64,000 bases of DNA, taken from Marinobacter sp. ANT_B65. GTDB taxonomy: Bacteria; Pseudomonadota; Gammaproteobacteria; Pseudomonadales; Oleiphilaceae. The notes beneath the pieces are model-generated. The model saw only the letters and a program-made list of their open reading frames with translations, ran no database searches and was not told the DNA's origin. Positions 26,668-36,747 of the stretch are shown here, piece after piece; within the stretch, counting starts at the first letter, position 1, and every line of letters starts with the position of its first letter. The stretch lies in contig NZ_NXGV01000001.1 in the NCBI RefSeq assembly GCF_002407605.1, forward strand, positions 1,712,076 through 1,776,075, given 5' to 3'. Made by a program: the position numbers and the translations under genes.

Positions 26668-28029
26668 TCAGGCGACAGGCTCACGCATGGTGACAAACTC
26701 TTCCGCAGATGTCGGGTGAATGCCCATGGTAGAGTCGAACTGAGCTTTGGTTGCTCCTGCTTTTATGGCCACGGCCAGCCCCTGAGTGATTTCGCCGGCA
26801 TCTGGCCCTACCATATGCGCTCCGAGCACACGATCTGTTGCACCATCAACCACAAGCTTCATCAGGCAGCGTTCGTCACGGCCACTGAGTACATACTTCA
26901 TGGGCCGGAACTCAGAGCGGTAGATTTTCACAGAGTGCCCTTTCTCACGCGCCTGCTCTTCCGTAAGACCCACTGTACCGATATTGGGCTGGCAGAAAAC
27001 AGCAGTTGGAATAGCCGTGTAATCCATCTCACCCTCTCCGTCCCCGAACAGCCTGCGGGAAAGCACCATCGCCTGCGCGATTGCCACTGGTGTCAGCTGT
27101 GGCGTTCCGATTACATCGCCCAAAGCAGTTACCGAGGGCACTGACGTCTGGAAATGGTCATCCACAACCACATGCCCGGAAGCATTAAGTTCAATGCCAA
27201 GTTCAGTCAGCCCCAACCCGTCTACCAGCGCCCTTCTGCCCGTTGCAGCCATTACGAGCCCGGTTTCCCTGGTCTCTCCATTACTGAGGCTGATCCGGAA
27301 GTGGGTATTTTCAGCTTCTACCGACTCAATAGTCACGCCAAACTCAAGCCGGATACCTTTTTTGCGCATTTCCTGCTCAAGAAACCGCCGGACATCATGG
27401 TCGAAACCACGGAGAAACAGGTCGCCCCGGTAAAGTAGCGTGGTCTCTACGCCCAGGCCAGACAGAATTCCAGCGAACTCCACGGCGATATACCCGCCAC
27501 CCCAGACGACTGCCGTTTTGGGCAGCTGAGGCAGATAAAACATTTCGTTCGATGTGAGAATGCATTCCTTCCCGGGAACATCTGGAACAACAGGCCAGCT
27601 CCCCGTGGCTACGGTGATATGAGCTGTTGTGTATTCCTGACCACCAACGACAACCGTATTGGGGTCCTTTATAGACGCAGTGCCCTCTATAACCGTAACA
27701 CCGGCACTCTCAAGCATATTCCCATATATGCCATTCAGCCTTTCTATCTCGGTATTTTTATTGGCTACCAGCGTCGGCCAGTCAAAGCTGACACCATCCA
27801 TGGGTACATTCCAGCCATAACCCGCTGCATCTTCAAGATCGTCCCTGACATGAGCCCCATAGACAAAAAGTTTTTTGGGCACACAGCCAACATTCACACA
27901 GGTTCCGCCGAGGTAGCGGGATTCAACCACAGCTACGCGAGCACCGCGCCCAGCCGACATACGGGCCAGACGCACACCACCGGAACCGGCACCAATAACA
28001 ATCAGATCATAATCCTGGCTCTCAGACAC
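26668..28029 (-). CDS. gorA: Glutathione-disulfide reductase
   Basis: 453 residues. FAD/NADPH enzyme reducing oxidised glutathione. [11 protein letters not shown] binds FAD; the redox disulfide is in [13 protein letters not shown] (Cys44 and Cys49); the C-terminal [11 protein letters not shown] carries the catalytic His-Glu pair. I place the start at the GTG at 28029 because a clean AGGAG lies 5 bp upstream of it, whereas the TTG at 28053 has none. Probably co-transcribed with the GNAT gene upstream. Convergent with the hybrid kinase, 25 bp apart. Confidence 0.93.
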   Translation of the reverse strand: MSESQDYDLIVIGAGSGGVRLARMSAGRGARVAVVESRYLGGTCVNVGCVPKKLFVYGAHVRDDLEDAAGYGWNVPMDGVSFDWPTLVANKNTEIERLNGIYGNMLESAGVTVIEGTASIKDPNTVVVGGQEYTTAHITVATGSWPVVPDVPGKECILTSNEMFYLPQLPKTAVVWGGGYIAVEFAGILSGLGVETTLLYRGDLFLRGFDHDVRRFLEQEMRKKGIRLEFGVTIESVEAENTHFRISLSNGETRETGLVMAATGRRALVDGLGLTELGIELNASGHVVVDDHFQTSVPSVTALGDVIGTPQLTPVAIAQAMVLSRRLFGDGEGEMDYTAIPTAVFCQPNIGTVGLTEEQAREKGHSVKIYRSEFRPMKYVLSGRDERCLMKLVVDGATDRVLGAHMVGPDAGEITQGLAVAIKAGATKAQFDSTMGIHPTSAEEFVTMREPVA

Positions 28030-28055
28030 AGTCTCTCCTGTTGCTTGTAACAACG

Positions 28056-28718
28056 TTAGTTTTGATTAGCCGTAGCCTTGGCTTCCGGGTGGATTTCACG
28101 AAACAATACATGGTCTTCGAAACCACCGAGCCGGATCTTCCCAAGGCTGCGAAAGCCTTCCGATTCGTAAAAAGGCAGATAGCGGCTGTTACCAGTATCC
28201 AGAACCAGCCCAATTCCGCGGGGATTGTCTGCACACAGCCGCTGAACAGCATTGAGCATCAACCGGCCATAGCCACGATTCTGGTATTTCGGATTAACCC
28301 CCATCAGTGGCAACTGGTGCGTGAGTGGCTGGGGCAACATAGCGCGTAATTTCTCGTGGTAATCCAGATAGCGGCGGGTAGAAGCAAAACCGGCCGTCAG
28401 CACCATACGGATTCTCCAGCTGAGCTGGTCTGCCAGGTTCAGGCGCAGGTCCGGATCGCCGATGAATGCGACAGCAACCAGTGTGTCGCCAGCCATGACG
28501 CCGATTGCTTCTTGTTCAAGTTCAAAATAGAGGTCCACCAACTCCCGCAACGTGGCCCGGACACGCTGGTTGTAACCAGGCTTGCGATGGTTGAACAGGT
28601 ACTGAAACGTTGGCTCGTTGCGGTAGGCATCGTACAGGATCGATCTGGCTTCATTCAAAGCACTGATATCCAACCGTACAATAACCGATTCAGGTTTGTT
28701 CTTATTGTCGTTATTCAT
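28056..28718 (-). CDS. GNAT-family N-acetyltransferase
   Basis: 220 residues with acetyl-CoA binding motif [17 protein letters not shown] (Q/R-x2-G-x-G/A) and a C-terminal [15 protein letters not shown] typical of the fold. GGGG ribosome site before the ATG at 28718. Its end is 26 bp before the gorA start on the same strand, suggesting one transcript. Substrate unknown. Confidence 0.82.
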   Translation of the reverse strand: MNNDNKNKPESVIVRLDISALNEARSILYDAYRNEPTFQYLFNHRKPGYNQRVRATLRELVDLYFELEQEAIGVMAGDTLVAVAFIGDPDLRLNLADQLSWRIRMVLTAGFASTRRYLDYHEKLRAMLPQPLTHQLPLMGVNPKYQNRGYGRLMLNAVQRLCADNPRGIGLVLDTGNSRYLPFYESEGFRSLGKIRLGGFEDHVLFREIHPEAKATANQN

Positions 28719-28772
28719 GCTTTTCCCCTGCCTCTGTCCAGGGCGGCTACCCCGGAACCCAGATATTCGGAA

Positions 28773-29303
28773 TCAGATCGCCAAGGTCAGGCGAACAGAA
28801 ACCTGACCAGGTTCTCCCGTACCATCCAGAGCTGCCTGATCAATAACCACACCATGCTTACCATTAAGCATTTCCAGCCAGGCTGCAACCTCCGGATAAG
28901 GAACAGCTTCCAGCCAGACCCGGATTGCGTCCTCACCACTTGGCTCGAAGCGCTGCAGGGTAAGGCCGGCCTCCCTTGCAGACCTGGTTACAAGGCCCAT
29001 CAGTGCCCTGCCATCCGCCGGGACATCAGCAGATGATGCTGCAGCCCCTGCTCCATTGCCACCCAGGCTCCGGATAACCGGCTCATTGGATTGCATCCAG
29101 GCTAAAAGTTCCGAGGCATTTTCTTTACTCGCCACGGCTTCATCGTGAAAACGAGTGACCGGACTCCAGACCGCAAAATAGAGAACCCCGAGAAACACGG
29201 CAATAACCAGCACCGTAAGTGCCTGCTGATCGCGCCTGGGGAGCTGGTCATACTGCGCAATCAGTTTGCCAATTGATGGCTGTTCTTTCAGTTTCGTCAA
29301 CAT
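28773..29303 (-). CDS. gspM: Type II secretion protein M
   Basis: 176 residues. Bitopic inner-membrane protein of the T2SS assembly platform: short cytosolic N-terminus, one TM helix (LTVLVIAVFLGVLYFAVW, about 29-46) and a periplasmic ferredoxin-like domain. Partner of GspL. Last gene of the gspEFGHIJKLM order; 4 bp after gspL. Confidence 0.88.
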   Translation of the reverse strand: MLTKLKEQPSIGKLIAQYDQLPRRDQQALTVLVIAVFLGVLYFAVWSPVTRFHDEAVASKENASELLAWMQSNEPVIRSLGGNGAGAAASSADVPADGRALMGLVTRSAREAGLTLQRFEPSGEDAIRVWLEAVPYPEVAAWLEMLNGKHGVVIDQAALDGTGEPGQVSVRLTLAI

Positions 29304-29307
29304 TGCC

Positions 29308-30612
29308 TTAGCCTCCGGATACCGTCAGGCGGCCACGGGCACCGCTGGATTCATTTACCACAGAGCCGATTTTGGCATCCAGACCCTGACCGGTCAGACC
29401 GTTGCGCAAAGCGCTCAGGCGATCGTATGTTTCGGCACGCACATCCACAACCAGCTCTCCGCGAGACTGGCTGTAATTAATGGAGTTGAACGTCACTGAA
29501 CCGGTACTCGCTACCTTTGAGTATTGCTGGCCGGTGTATTTCATGAGCGTAACAAAATCCATGTCGGGGCCACCAGAACCGGCGGTACGCAACTGCCCTT
29601 CAACCACACGCCTTACGTTGCCGGCATGGGTTCTGCGGTCGCCCGGGAATGACTCGCGGTAAACAGCCATTGCCTGCTGCCTCAGGTCGTCTGCCTGCTG
29701 CTGATAATAAAAGCCCATTCCGGCCTCTACTGCAACCTGCACCACGAACCATACCGCGGCAACTGCAATCAGTGGCTTCCAGGGCTTCAGAGGGCTTGCC
29801 TTGCCGTCTTTAACCGAGAATTCACGCTGACACAGGTTGATCGGGCGACAAAGATGATTGTGATGAGCGTGAGCCAGTAGCTCCAGTGGCATTAACTCCA
29901 ACCCCTCTCGCCGGACAGAAAGCAGCCCTGGCGCCATCAGCTCCCCAAGCAGAGCCTGTTGCTCATCAAATTCCGATTCCGTACCGTAAACCACAACAGG
30001 CACTTCAGTCACAACATCTTCAGGCGAAGGCGCCGCAAGTGTGTGAGCAAACATTCCCAGATTGGCAGATTGCATGCTCAGCCATTCACCGCGATCGCTT
30101 GCCATCATCGCGGATTCACCGGCCAGACAGACAGACCATCCACCTTCCGTTACCGGAAGCAAGGCTGCATCGGGATAGATAGCTTCCAGCCTGCTATGTG
30201 ACCAGCCGTTAAACAGTTCGAGCCATTGAGCCATTCTGTCACGGTCAATCGCAGCCACACGGTAGCCTTCCTGAGTGTGCAGGCCGAGTGCCAGATGAAC
30301 ACTCTCTATATCCTGTGCGATTTGTTCTTCAACCGCATAGGGCAATGCCTGATTGACGAAACGGCTTTGTTTCGCAGGGATATCGGCCACACAGAACAAG
30401 GCCTCGTCGCCCGGGATGAGGCCAACCAGCAGAACGTCTTCCAGACCGTTCTGGCTTAGTGTCTGTTCTATCGTACTGCGAAGATCGCCGGTACCCTGTG
30501 CCTGGGCGTCACCGCTGGCGTCGTAAAGCACCCAATTGAACAAACAGGCGTCGGAGTCTTCTCCGTTCCCCGCATTGGGTGGCAGTGGTCGCACATAAAG
30601 GCGATAAGACAT
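29308..30612 (-). CDS. gspL: Type II secretion protein L
   Basis: 434 residues. Large N-terminal cytosolic actin-like domain that binds GspE, one TM helix (PLIAVAAVWFVVQVAVEAGMG region, about 280-300) and a periplasmic ferredoxin-like domain. Lies 2 bp after gspK and 4 bp before gspM, in the standard order. Confidence 0.9.
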   Translation of the reverse strand: MSYRLYVRPLPPNAGNGEDSDACLFNWVLYDASGDAQAQGTGDLRSTIEQTLSQNGLEDVLLVGLIPGDEALFCVADIPAKQSRFVNQALPYAVEEQIAQDIESVHLALGLHTQEGYRVAAIDRDRMAQWLELFNGWSHSRLEAIYPDAALLPVTEGGWSVCLAGESAMMASDRGEWLSMQSANLGMFAHTLAAPSPEDVVTEVPVVVYGTESEFDEQQALLGELMAPGLLSVRREGLELMPLELLAHAHHNHLCRPINLCQREFSVKDGKASPLKPWKPLIAVAAVWFVVQVAVEAGMGFYYQQQADDLRQQAMAVYRESFPGDRRTHAGNVRRVVEGQLRTAGSGGPDMDFVTLMKYTGQQYSKVASTGSVTFNSINYSQSRGELVVDVRAETYDRLSALRNGLTGQGLDAKIGSVVNESSGARGRLTVSGG

Positions 30613-30614
30613 GA

Positions 30615-31625
30615 TTATCCTTCCGAAATGGTATAGGGCTCTTTGGTAATGCGATTCTTCTGTCCGGTATCCCTGTGAACCGTCCGGACATTACCTTCCT
30701 GATCGCGGAAAACCGTGCTCACCATATTTACTACACGGTTGTCATAGGTAATCCGTGAAACAACTTCAAAAAAACGGGTTTGCAGACCTAACCCGGCGGA
30801 CTTCAGCCCCAGTCCTGCGAACTCCGGAAGCGCAAGAAAATCCTGAAGACTCTCGAACCGTTCTTCCTCACGCCCTTCAAGAATAGACTCCACCTGAGCT
30901 GTCGTCAGCTCTTCGTGCAGAGACATCAACACTTCGGCTGTTGCTGTGTTCACATTAATACCAACACCGGTGACCGGCAATGTTGCCACATGGGGCCGGA
31001 GTGCCACATAGATTTCTTCGGTCATACCTTCAATCAGCCGGAGCTCCGACACACTGACAAAAGGCTGGTTTGCCGCACGAAACCCGGGGTCGGCCATCAG
31101 GTACTGGCCGTCTTCAGCGCCATAGGCGCTGATTGTCTCATCGTCCGGATCAATCCAGTCCACCAGAGCATCCACGGAAATACCGGTAATTCCCAAGGCA
31201 ATCAACAGGCGGGAAACACGATCTTTGGTTAACGGATCAACCTGACCGTTGGTAGCGACAAGATCGTTGAGGTTGATCCGCCCTCCAAGATCATCGATCT
31301 GTACTTCAGCAACACCGTTATCATCCAGAGGTAAAATAGCCGCATTCACCGCCCAGAATTCATCAAGACTGTCGACCAGCTGGTTGTCTTCTTTATCCTC
31401 TTCAAAATCCCGTACCAGAATCTGACGGGCGAAGGCTTCTGCCCCCACAGCAATGCTCTGGCCCTGTTGCTGTGCAAGGTAGTGCCCTGCTTTGAACACC
31501 CGGATATTCTGCTGCTGGGTCATTCCTGCGGCCAGCATAACCACAAGAGCCATTGCGAGCAGTACCATTATCAGCGCAACACCCTGCTGTTTCTTTGGGC
31601 ATGAATCAAAGGCGGAGAGAGTCAT
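30615..31625 (-). CDS. gspK: Type II secretion minor pseudopilin K
   Basis: 336 residues. Type IV pilin-like N-terminus GVALIMVLLAMALVVMLAAG following a prepilin cleavage site; like other GspK proteins it lacks Glu at +5. The large periplasmic domain has GGRINLNDLV, DWIDPDDET and GVGINVNTATAEVLMSL. GspK sits at the tip of the pseudopilus with I and J. Confidence 0.93.
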   Translation of the reverse strand: MTLSAFDSCPKKQQGVALIMVLLAMALVVMLAAGMTQQQNIRVFKAGHYLAQQQGQSIAVGAEAFARQILVRDFEEDKEDNQLVDSLDEFWAVNAAILPLDDNGVAEVQIDDLGGRINLNDLVATNGQVDPLTKDRVSRLLIALGITGISVDALVDWIDPDDETISAYGAEDGQYLMADPGFRAANQPFVSVSELRLIEGMTEEIYVALRPHVATLPVTGVGINVNTATAEVLMSLHEELTTAQVESILEGREEERFESLQDFLALPEFAGLGLKSAGLGLQTRFFEVVSRITYDNRVVNMVSTVFRDQEGNVRTVHRDTGQKNRITKEPYTISEG

Positions 31626-31631
31626 AACGCT

Positions 31632-32381
31632 TTAGCCTTCCTCCCCTGTTGTTTCTTCACCAGTTTCCGGATCGGCTGTGCTGTCATCTTCGTCTTCATC
31701 CGTACTACTGGCTTCGTTCAGTTGATTCACCAGGCCCTGAGCACCCGAGGAACTGAAATCCGGCAGAACAAACGTCCTTACAATCTCACCAAAGAGTTCG
31801 TGATTCAGCGTTACCTCTATACCCCGGGGAAGAGGTATGTCCGGCCGGCTTCCAGGGCTCAGCCCTGACATAGCCTCATCCGAAGGCCAGTCTGTCTCCC
31901 AGCTGTCCTGTTCGTTGAGAAAGCGGAGGTCAAAAGAGGTGACGTTTTCAAGCAGCAACAGATCCCGGCTGTTGTCTTCCTGCCCCTGATCGAGAGTTGG
32001 CCAATAACGGCGCCGGAGTTCACTGCCAGTGTATTCCCAACCGACCCTCTGCAAACTGCTTCGGCGTATACCCAGAGGATTGCGCCATCCCTGTCGCGTC
32101 AGCATCAGGGCAAAATCATCCTCACGGCTGGTCAATGCCGGCTCAAAATCCCCATAGATGTTCCGGCCCGGCCGGTTCACTATCTGGGTCATATCCCGTT
32201 CCAGAAGGAGCATTGCCCGCTGCAGGCCATCAAATTCTTCGGCCAGCTCATCCACCCGGTCCCGGGACAGAATCACACCGTTTAATACCTGCCACACGCC
32301 AATACCGATAACAGCAGTGATGGTGATGGCAACCAGCACCTCAAGAAGCGTAAACCCCCTTCCATCCCTTATTCCGCTCAT
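31632..32381 (-). CDS. gspJ: Type II secretion minor pseudopilin J
   Basis: 249 residues. Prepilin peptide GFTLLEVLVAITITAVIG with Glu+5. Central LLERDMTQIVNRP and VGWEYTGSELRRRYWP match GspJ. The C-terminal 40 residues are a very acidic low-complexity tail (EDEDDSTADPETGEE) that is unusual in length. Start ATG overlaps the gspI stop as ATGA. Confidence 0.93.
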   Translation of the reverse strand: MSGIRDGRGFTLLEVLVAITITAVIGIGVWQVLNGVILSRDRVDELAEEFDGLQRAMLLLERDMTQIVNRPGRNIYGDFEPALTSREDDFALMLTRQGWRNPLGIRRSSLQRVGWEYTGSELRRRYWPTLDQGQEDNSRDLLLLENVTSFDLRFLNEQDSWETDWPSDEAMSGLSPGSRPDIPLPRGIEVTLNHELFGEIVRTFVLPDFSSSGAQGLVNQLNEASSTDEDEDDSTADPETGEETTGEEG

Positions 32382-32797
32382 TTCTCACCCACAAAGGCGG
32401 AAAGCGTATGCACCGGGTAGGATTTGGACGAGCCATCACGGTAACGACCAACGCTGACCTCCACACGCCGCATTTTTGACTCGGCTGTGGCCAGCACCTT
32501 TGTCGTCACCTCCCAACGATACGGCCCATAGTCAGTGTCTTTGGAATTCTCGGAAATAGCGGGCAGGTTTTCATCCAGCCGGATTTCATTTATACGATTG
32601 TCGGCCAGCCAGCTCGCGAGGGTTTTGTCACGGATTCGTTCATAGCTGGAAATATACTGGCTACCCACCTCTGCAGCAGCGGTGGCGATCAGCCCGAACA
32701 CCAGCAGGGCAACCATCACTTCAATAAGCGTAAAGCCCTTTGCAGACCCCATGGGTTTTGCCGGGCCAGCTGGTCTCAGGAGAATCTTCGGCCTCAC
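32378..32797 (-). CDS. gspI: Type II secretion minor pseudopilin I
   Basis: 139 residues. Prepilin motif KGFTLIEVMVALLVFGLI, then the GspI pattern SWLADNRINEIRL. I choose the GTG at 32797 because it overlaps the gspH stop (GTGA) and has GAGAGGG 7 bp upstream. The ATG at 32752 would give a shorter, more usual leader of five residues and cannot be excluded. Confidence 0.9.
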   Translation of the reverse strand: MRPKILLRPAGPAKPMGSAKGFTLIEVMVALLVFGLIATAAAEVGSQYISSYERIRDKTLASWLADNRINEIRLDENLPAISENSKDTDYGPYRWEVTTKVLATAESKMRRVEVSVGRYRDGSSKSYPVHTLSAFVGEK

Positions 32798-33333
32798 CAA
32801 TCGTCCCTCTCTTCACCCGGCTGGAGCCACTGGATAGGAGAGATTCCATCCGATTCAAGAATCTGTGTGTAATCCGTTTCTTTGCCGACAGTAAATTCCA
32901 GCTCAAAAGGCGTAGTTTCTCCGCTTGAGAAGAACACTACATCCGGCCGGAGCTTGTCTTCAGCCGACGCGAGACGGGGAGCATCACTTTCGATAAACCG
33001 GGTAGCTACCAGCCATTCCGGAAACTCTCTGGCCCGGAATATATGCTCACCTGATCCCTTCCACTCACCTGTTTCGTCCTGAAAGGCTACAAACCGATAC
33101 CCGGTCTCTTCAAATAACAGCCCGAGCTCCAGGTTGTTCAGTACTGCCTGGTCCGAAGCTGTCTGCATCAGCAGATACAGCTCCCGAACCTCGTTCTGCA
33201 ACTCACGCTGTTGCGAGTTACCACCCATGGTAAACACCGCCAGAGCCGCAAGAAGCCCGATCAGAACCAGAACAACCAGTATTTCAATCAGCGTAAAGCC
33301 GTTGTTGTTACCCCCTGGTCCTGCGCGCCTCAC
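32794..33333 (-). CDS. gspH: Type II secretion minor pseudopilin H
   Basis: 179 residues from a GTG at 33333. Prepilin motif NGFTLIEILVVLVLIGLLAA, then a GspH-like beta domain with MQTASDQAVLNNLELGLLF and YRFVAFQDETGEW. 3 bp after the gspG stop. Confidence 0.9.
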   Translation of the reverse strand: MRRAGPGGNNNGFTLIEILVVLVLIGLLAALAVFTMGGNSQQRELQNEVRELYLLMQTASDQAVLNNLELGLLFEETGYRFVAFQDETGEWKGSGEHIFRAREFPEWLVATRFIESDAPRLASAEDKLRPDVVFFSSGETTPFELEFTVGKETDYTQILESDGISPIQWLQPGEERDDW

Positions 33334-33336
33334 AAA

Positions 33337-33789
33337 TCAGCTACCGATAGCCCAGATACTGATATCCGAAGCGTCTCCATCGCCACCTTCCTGGCCATCA
33401 GAGCCGTAAGAATATAAATCGTAGGGGCCTTCAGAACCTGGGCTGACATACTGAAAATCATTGCCCCAGGGATCCTGCGGGATGCTCTTCATGTAACCAT
33501 CCGGGTTCCAGTTTTTGGGTTCCGGGCTACCGCTCGGCCGGGATTTTAAAGCTTCCAGGCCCTGCTGCGTGGAGGGGTAATGACTGTTATCCAGCCGATA
33601 GATATCCAGCGCCTTGGAAATATTAGTGAGCTGGGTTTCAGCTACGGTTACCTTTGCCTGATCACTCCGGCCCATAATATTCGGGGCCACAATGGCCACC
33701 AGCAGGCCGAGAATCACCATCACGACCATGATTTCGATAAGGGTAAAGCCCCGGCTGGATTGCGGCGTATTCAGGTTTTTCATCGTCAT
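33337..33789 (-). CDS. gspG: Type II secretion major pseudopilin G
   Basis: 150 residues from the ATG at 33789; a second ATG two codons later is equally possible. Prepilin motif RGFTLIEIMVVMVILGLLVA, calcium-site and GspG signatures VAPNIMGRSDQAKV, YRLDNSHYPSTQQGLEAL and DPWGNDFQY. Builds the pseudopilus piston. The much longer frame to 33828 has no ribosome site. Confidence 0.95.
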   Translation of the reverse strand: MTMKNLNTPQSSRGFTLIEIMVVMVILGLLVAIVAPNIMGRSDQAKVTVAETQLTNISKALDIYRLDNSHYPSTQQGLEALKSRPSGSPEPKNWNPDGYMKSIPQDPWGNDFQYVSPGSEGPYDLYSYGSDGQEGGDGDASDISIWAIGS

Positions 33790-33847
33790 TATGTCACTCG
33801 TTATTGGCTTGAAAGGCAGTTGTAACAAATACTATTTTCAGCAGCTA

Positions 33848-35059
33848 CTAACCGACCAGATTACTCATGTTCAGTATGGGTAGCATGATGGCCATTACAA
33901 TAATCAGTACGACCACACCCATTATCAGCAGCATCATGGGTTCGAAAAGCCCGACAATGGCGGCTATTTTCGATTGCAGGGTATTTTCCTGCATCTTTGC
34001 CGTACGCTCCAGCATGCTGTCCAGTTCTCCGCTGGCCTCCCCACTTGCGATCATATGCAGCATCATCGGTGGAAAGTACCCGGACTGGTCCAGCGCCCGG
34101 TGCAAAGAGCCGCCCTCGCTGACTTTACGCGCCGCTTCCCTCAGTTCCTGGCGCAAATAGTCATTGGAAAGCACCTCTCCGGCAATTCTCATGGCATCAA
34201 CCAGCGGTACACCACTGGTTGTCAGTATGCTCAGTGTGCTGGCATAACGGGCCGTGTTAACACCCCGCACCATCCCCGCAAACAACGGCAAATGCAGCAG
34301 ACGTTTGTGGAAACGCATCCTGATAGCCGGCTTGGTAAGTGCAAAACGGAATGCAAACAGACAAGCCAGCAACAGAATAAAGAGATAGACACCGTAACTG
34401 GTAAGAAATTCCGACATAGTCAGCATGGCTACCGTAAGCCCCGGCAATTCCTGCCCCTGTTTCACGAAGACATCAATGATATCGGGTACAACGTAAGTCA
34501 ACAGAAACACCACAATAGCGATCGCGACAAAACTCAGAATAATGGGATATATCGCTGCCAGCTGGATTTTCTGACGAGATTCCTGCCGGCTTTCGGTGTA
34601 GTCGGCCAGACGGTTCAGAACCAGATCCAGGTGCCCCGCATGCTCCCCTGCGGCAACCGTTGAGCGGTAGAGCCGGGGAAAGGCTTTGGGAAACTCACCA
34701 AGGCTGTCCGCCAGCGTGTAGCCTTCCATCACCTTGGCCCGGATAGCAATCAACATACTCCGGGTGCGGGGCTTGGTAGTCTGCTGGGCTGTTGCTGAAA
34801 GCGACTGCTCTATGGGAATGCCAGACTGGATCAAGGTCGCCAGTTGCCGCGTAACCAGCGCAAGATCTGAGGCTGAAAGAGACCCCCGACTGCTGAGCGG
34901 ATTGCTGCGACTGGTCTTCTGGACAGCCGGCTCTACTTCAAGAGGTGCAAGGCCTTTTTCCCGGAGTTGTTGACGCACCGCTCGAGGCGAATCAGCCTCA
35001 ACAACACCCTGTTTCTGCTTGCCCCTTGTGTCCAGGGCTTTATATTCATAGGCAGGCAT
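33848..35059 (-). CDS. gspF: Type II secretion inner-membrane platform protein F
   Basis: 403 residues, polytopic, with two T2SSF repeats. N-terminus MPAYEYKALDTRGKQKQGVV is diagnostic; VTRQLATLIQSGIPIEQSL, GEHAGHLDLVLNRLADY, MIASGEASGELDSMLERTA and a final MLPILNMSNLVG follow. 3 bp after gspE. Confidence 0.96.
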   Translation of the reverse strand: MPAYEYKALDTRGKQKQGVVEADSPRAVRQQLREKGLAPLEVEPAVQKTSRSNPLSSRGSLSASDLALVTRQLATLIQSGIPIEQSLSATAQQTTKPRTRSMLIAIRAKVMEGYTLADSLGEFPKAFPRLYRSTVAAGEHAGHLDLVLNRLADYTESRQESRQKIQLAAIYPIILSFVAIAIVVFLLTYVVPDIIDVFVKQGQELPGLTVAMLTMSEFLTSYGVYLFILLLACLFAFRFALTKPAIRMRFHKRLLHLPLFAGMVRGVNTARYASTLSILTTSGVPLVDAMRIAGEVLSNDYLRQELREAARKVSEGGSLHRALDQSGYFPPMMLHMIASGEASGELDSMLERTAKMQENTLQSKIAAIVGLFEPMMLLIMGVVVLIIVMAIMLPILNMSNLVG

Positions 35060-35062
35060 AGC

Positions 35063-36583
35063 TTACTGACCCCGGTGCGTTACACGGAGCACCTCTTCCA
35101 CAGTCGTCACGCCATCGAGTATCTTGCGAACGCCATCCGCATGAATACTTGGGCCCTTAAGCCTGGCTTCGTGCTCCAGATCCAGTTCCCCTGCCCGTTT
35201 ATGAATCAATGCGCTGATATCCTCAGTCACTTCAACCACTTCATAGATACCAATACGCCCCCGGTAACCAAGCTGGTTACAGTGCTCACATCCTTTGGCT
35301 CTGTATATGGTGGGCGGGTTGGCAAAATCCTGCTGCAGAAATTCGCAATGCTCTTCTGTAGGCACATAAGGCTCACGGCACTCCTTGCATAGCACCCGGA
35401 CAAGCCGCTGGGCCACGATTCCCACCAGACTTGATGAGATCAGGAATGGCTCGATCCCCATATCCATGAGCCGGGTGATCGCACCTACTGCAGTATTTGT
35501 ATGCAGCGTTGACAGCACAAGGTGACCGGTAAGACTGGCCTGGACGGCAATCTCAGCGGTTTCCAGGTCGCGGATTTCACCAATCATCACCACATCGGGA
35601 TCCTGCCGCAAAATAGCTCGCAGCCCCCGGGCAAATGTCATTTCAACCTTGGGATTTACCTGAGTCTGGCCAATGCCCGGCAGGTTGTACTCAATAGGAT
35701 CCTCAACGGTAAGTATATTGCGGCTGCGGTCGTTGATCTCCTGCAGTGAGGCATACAGAGTTGTGGACTTACCCGAACCCGTAGGCCCGGTGACCAGCAA
35801 TATGCCATAGGGCCGGTGAATGAGCCTGCGCAGAATCCGCAGGTCGTCCGGGGCCATACCCAGTGACTCAAGGCGTATTGCACCCGCCTGTTTGTCCAGT
35901 AAACGCAGCACTACCCGTTCGCCACCGGATGAAGGCATGGTTGAAACCCGGATATCCACCTCACGCCCCGCCACTCTCAAAGCTATCCGGCCATCCTGAG
36001 GCACCCGTTTTTCGGCAATATCCAGTTTCGCCATAACCTTGATCCGCGAAACCAGCAATGGCGCAAGTGCTCGTTTCGGCTGCACCACTTCCCGCAATAC
36101 ACCATCAACCCGGAATCGCACCACCAGGCGCTTTTCATAGGTTTCAATATGCACATCAGAGGCACTGCTTTTTACAGCCTCCGTCAGAATCGCATTAATC
36201 AGACGAATAATCGGAGCATCGTCTTCCTGCTCAAGCAGATCCTCTGTTTCAGGAACCGAATCAGCAAGCGAGGCCAGATCCATATCATCGCCAATACCCT
36301 CGACCATCTGCATGGCTTCAGCAGAATCGTTCTGGTAGGCCGCATTCAGCGCCTGATCAAAGTGATCAGGATCAATGGTTGTAAAGCGTGCGCGCCCACC
36401 GCTTATACGGTTGGCTTCTGCCAGCGCTGAATGAGGTGCGCCGGGCCGGATCAGGATAACGGGGTTGCCCTCTTGAGAGCGGGTCAGAATAACCCCATTA
36501 CGCTTCGCAAAGGTAAAAGGAAGACGACCCAGCGGAGCATCCTGCGGCTGAAGTTCGGTTTCTGTGGTCAAGGTTGTCCCCAT
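35063..36583 (-). CDS. gspE: Type II secretion ATPase E
   Basis: 506 residues. Hexameric cytosolic ATPase that drives pseudopilus growth. Walker A GPTGSGKST (266-274), Asp box and Walker B DPDVVMIGEIRD, His box HLVLSTLHTN, and the zinc tetracysteine (C-x2-C at 399/402 and 432/435) are intact. First gene of the minus-strand gsp operon; its promoter lies in the 164 bp shared with gspC. Confidence 0.96.
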   Translation of the reverse strand: MGTTLTTETELQPQDAPLGRLPFTFAKRNGVILTRSQEGNPVILIRPGAPHSALAEANRISGGRARFTTIDPDHFDQALNAAYQNDSAEAMQMVEGIGDDMDLASLADSVPETEDLLEQEDDAPIIRLINAILTEAVKSSASDVHIETYEKRLVVRFRVDGVLREVVQPKRALAPLLVSRIKVMAKLDIAEKRVPQDGRIALRVAGREVDIRVSTMPSSGGERVVLRLLDKQAGAIRLESLGMAPDDLRILRRLIHRPYGILLVTGPTGSGKSTTLYASLQEINDRSRNILTVEDPIEYNLPGIGQTQVNPKVEMTFARGLRAILRQDPDVVMIGEIRDLETAEIAVQASLTGHLVLSTLHTNTAVGAITRLMDMGIEPFLISSSLVGIVAQRLVRVLCKECREPYVPTEEHCEFLQQDFANPPTIYRAKGCEHCNQLGYRGRIGIYEVVEVTEDISALIHKRAGELDLEHEARLKGPSIHADGVRKILDGVTTVEEVLRVTHRGQ

Positions 36584-36747
36584 TCTGGTCTGGCAATCTT
36601 GGGAAGGCTATCACAGGACATAGGCCTGCTGAATAACTCTGTACACTATACTGCCAATAAAAGGTTTCAATCTGATAACCTGTGGCCTTTCGATCGGCAG
36701 CGCTTTGACAGCAGAGGCGGCTGGCGAACACGTATTCAGGACGATCA

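Noticed and set aside
33974..34663. Plus-strand open frame of 229 codons
   Set aside because: Antisense shadow of gspF with no domain or ribosome site.
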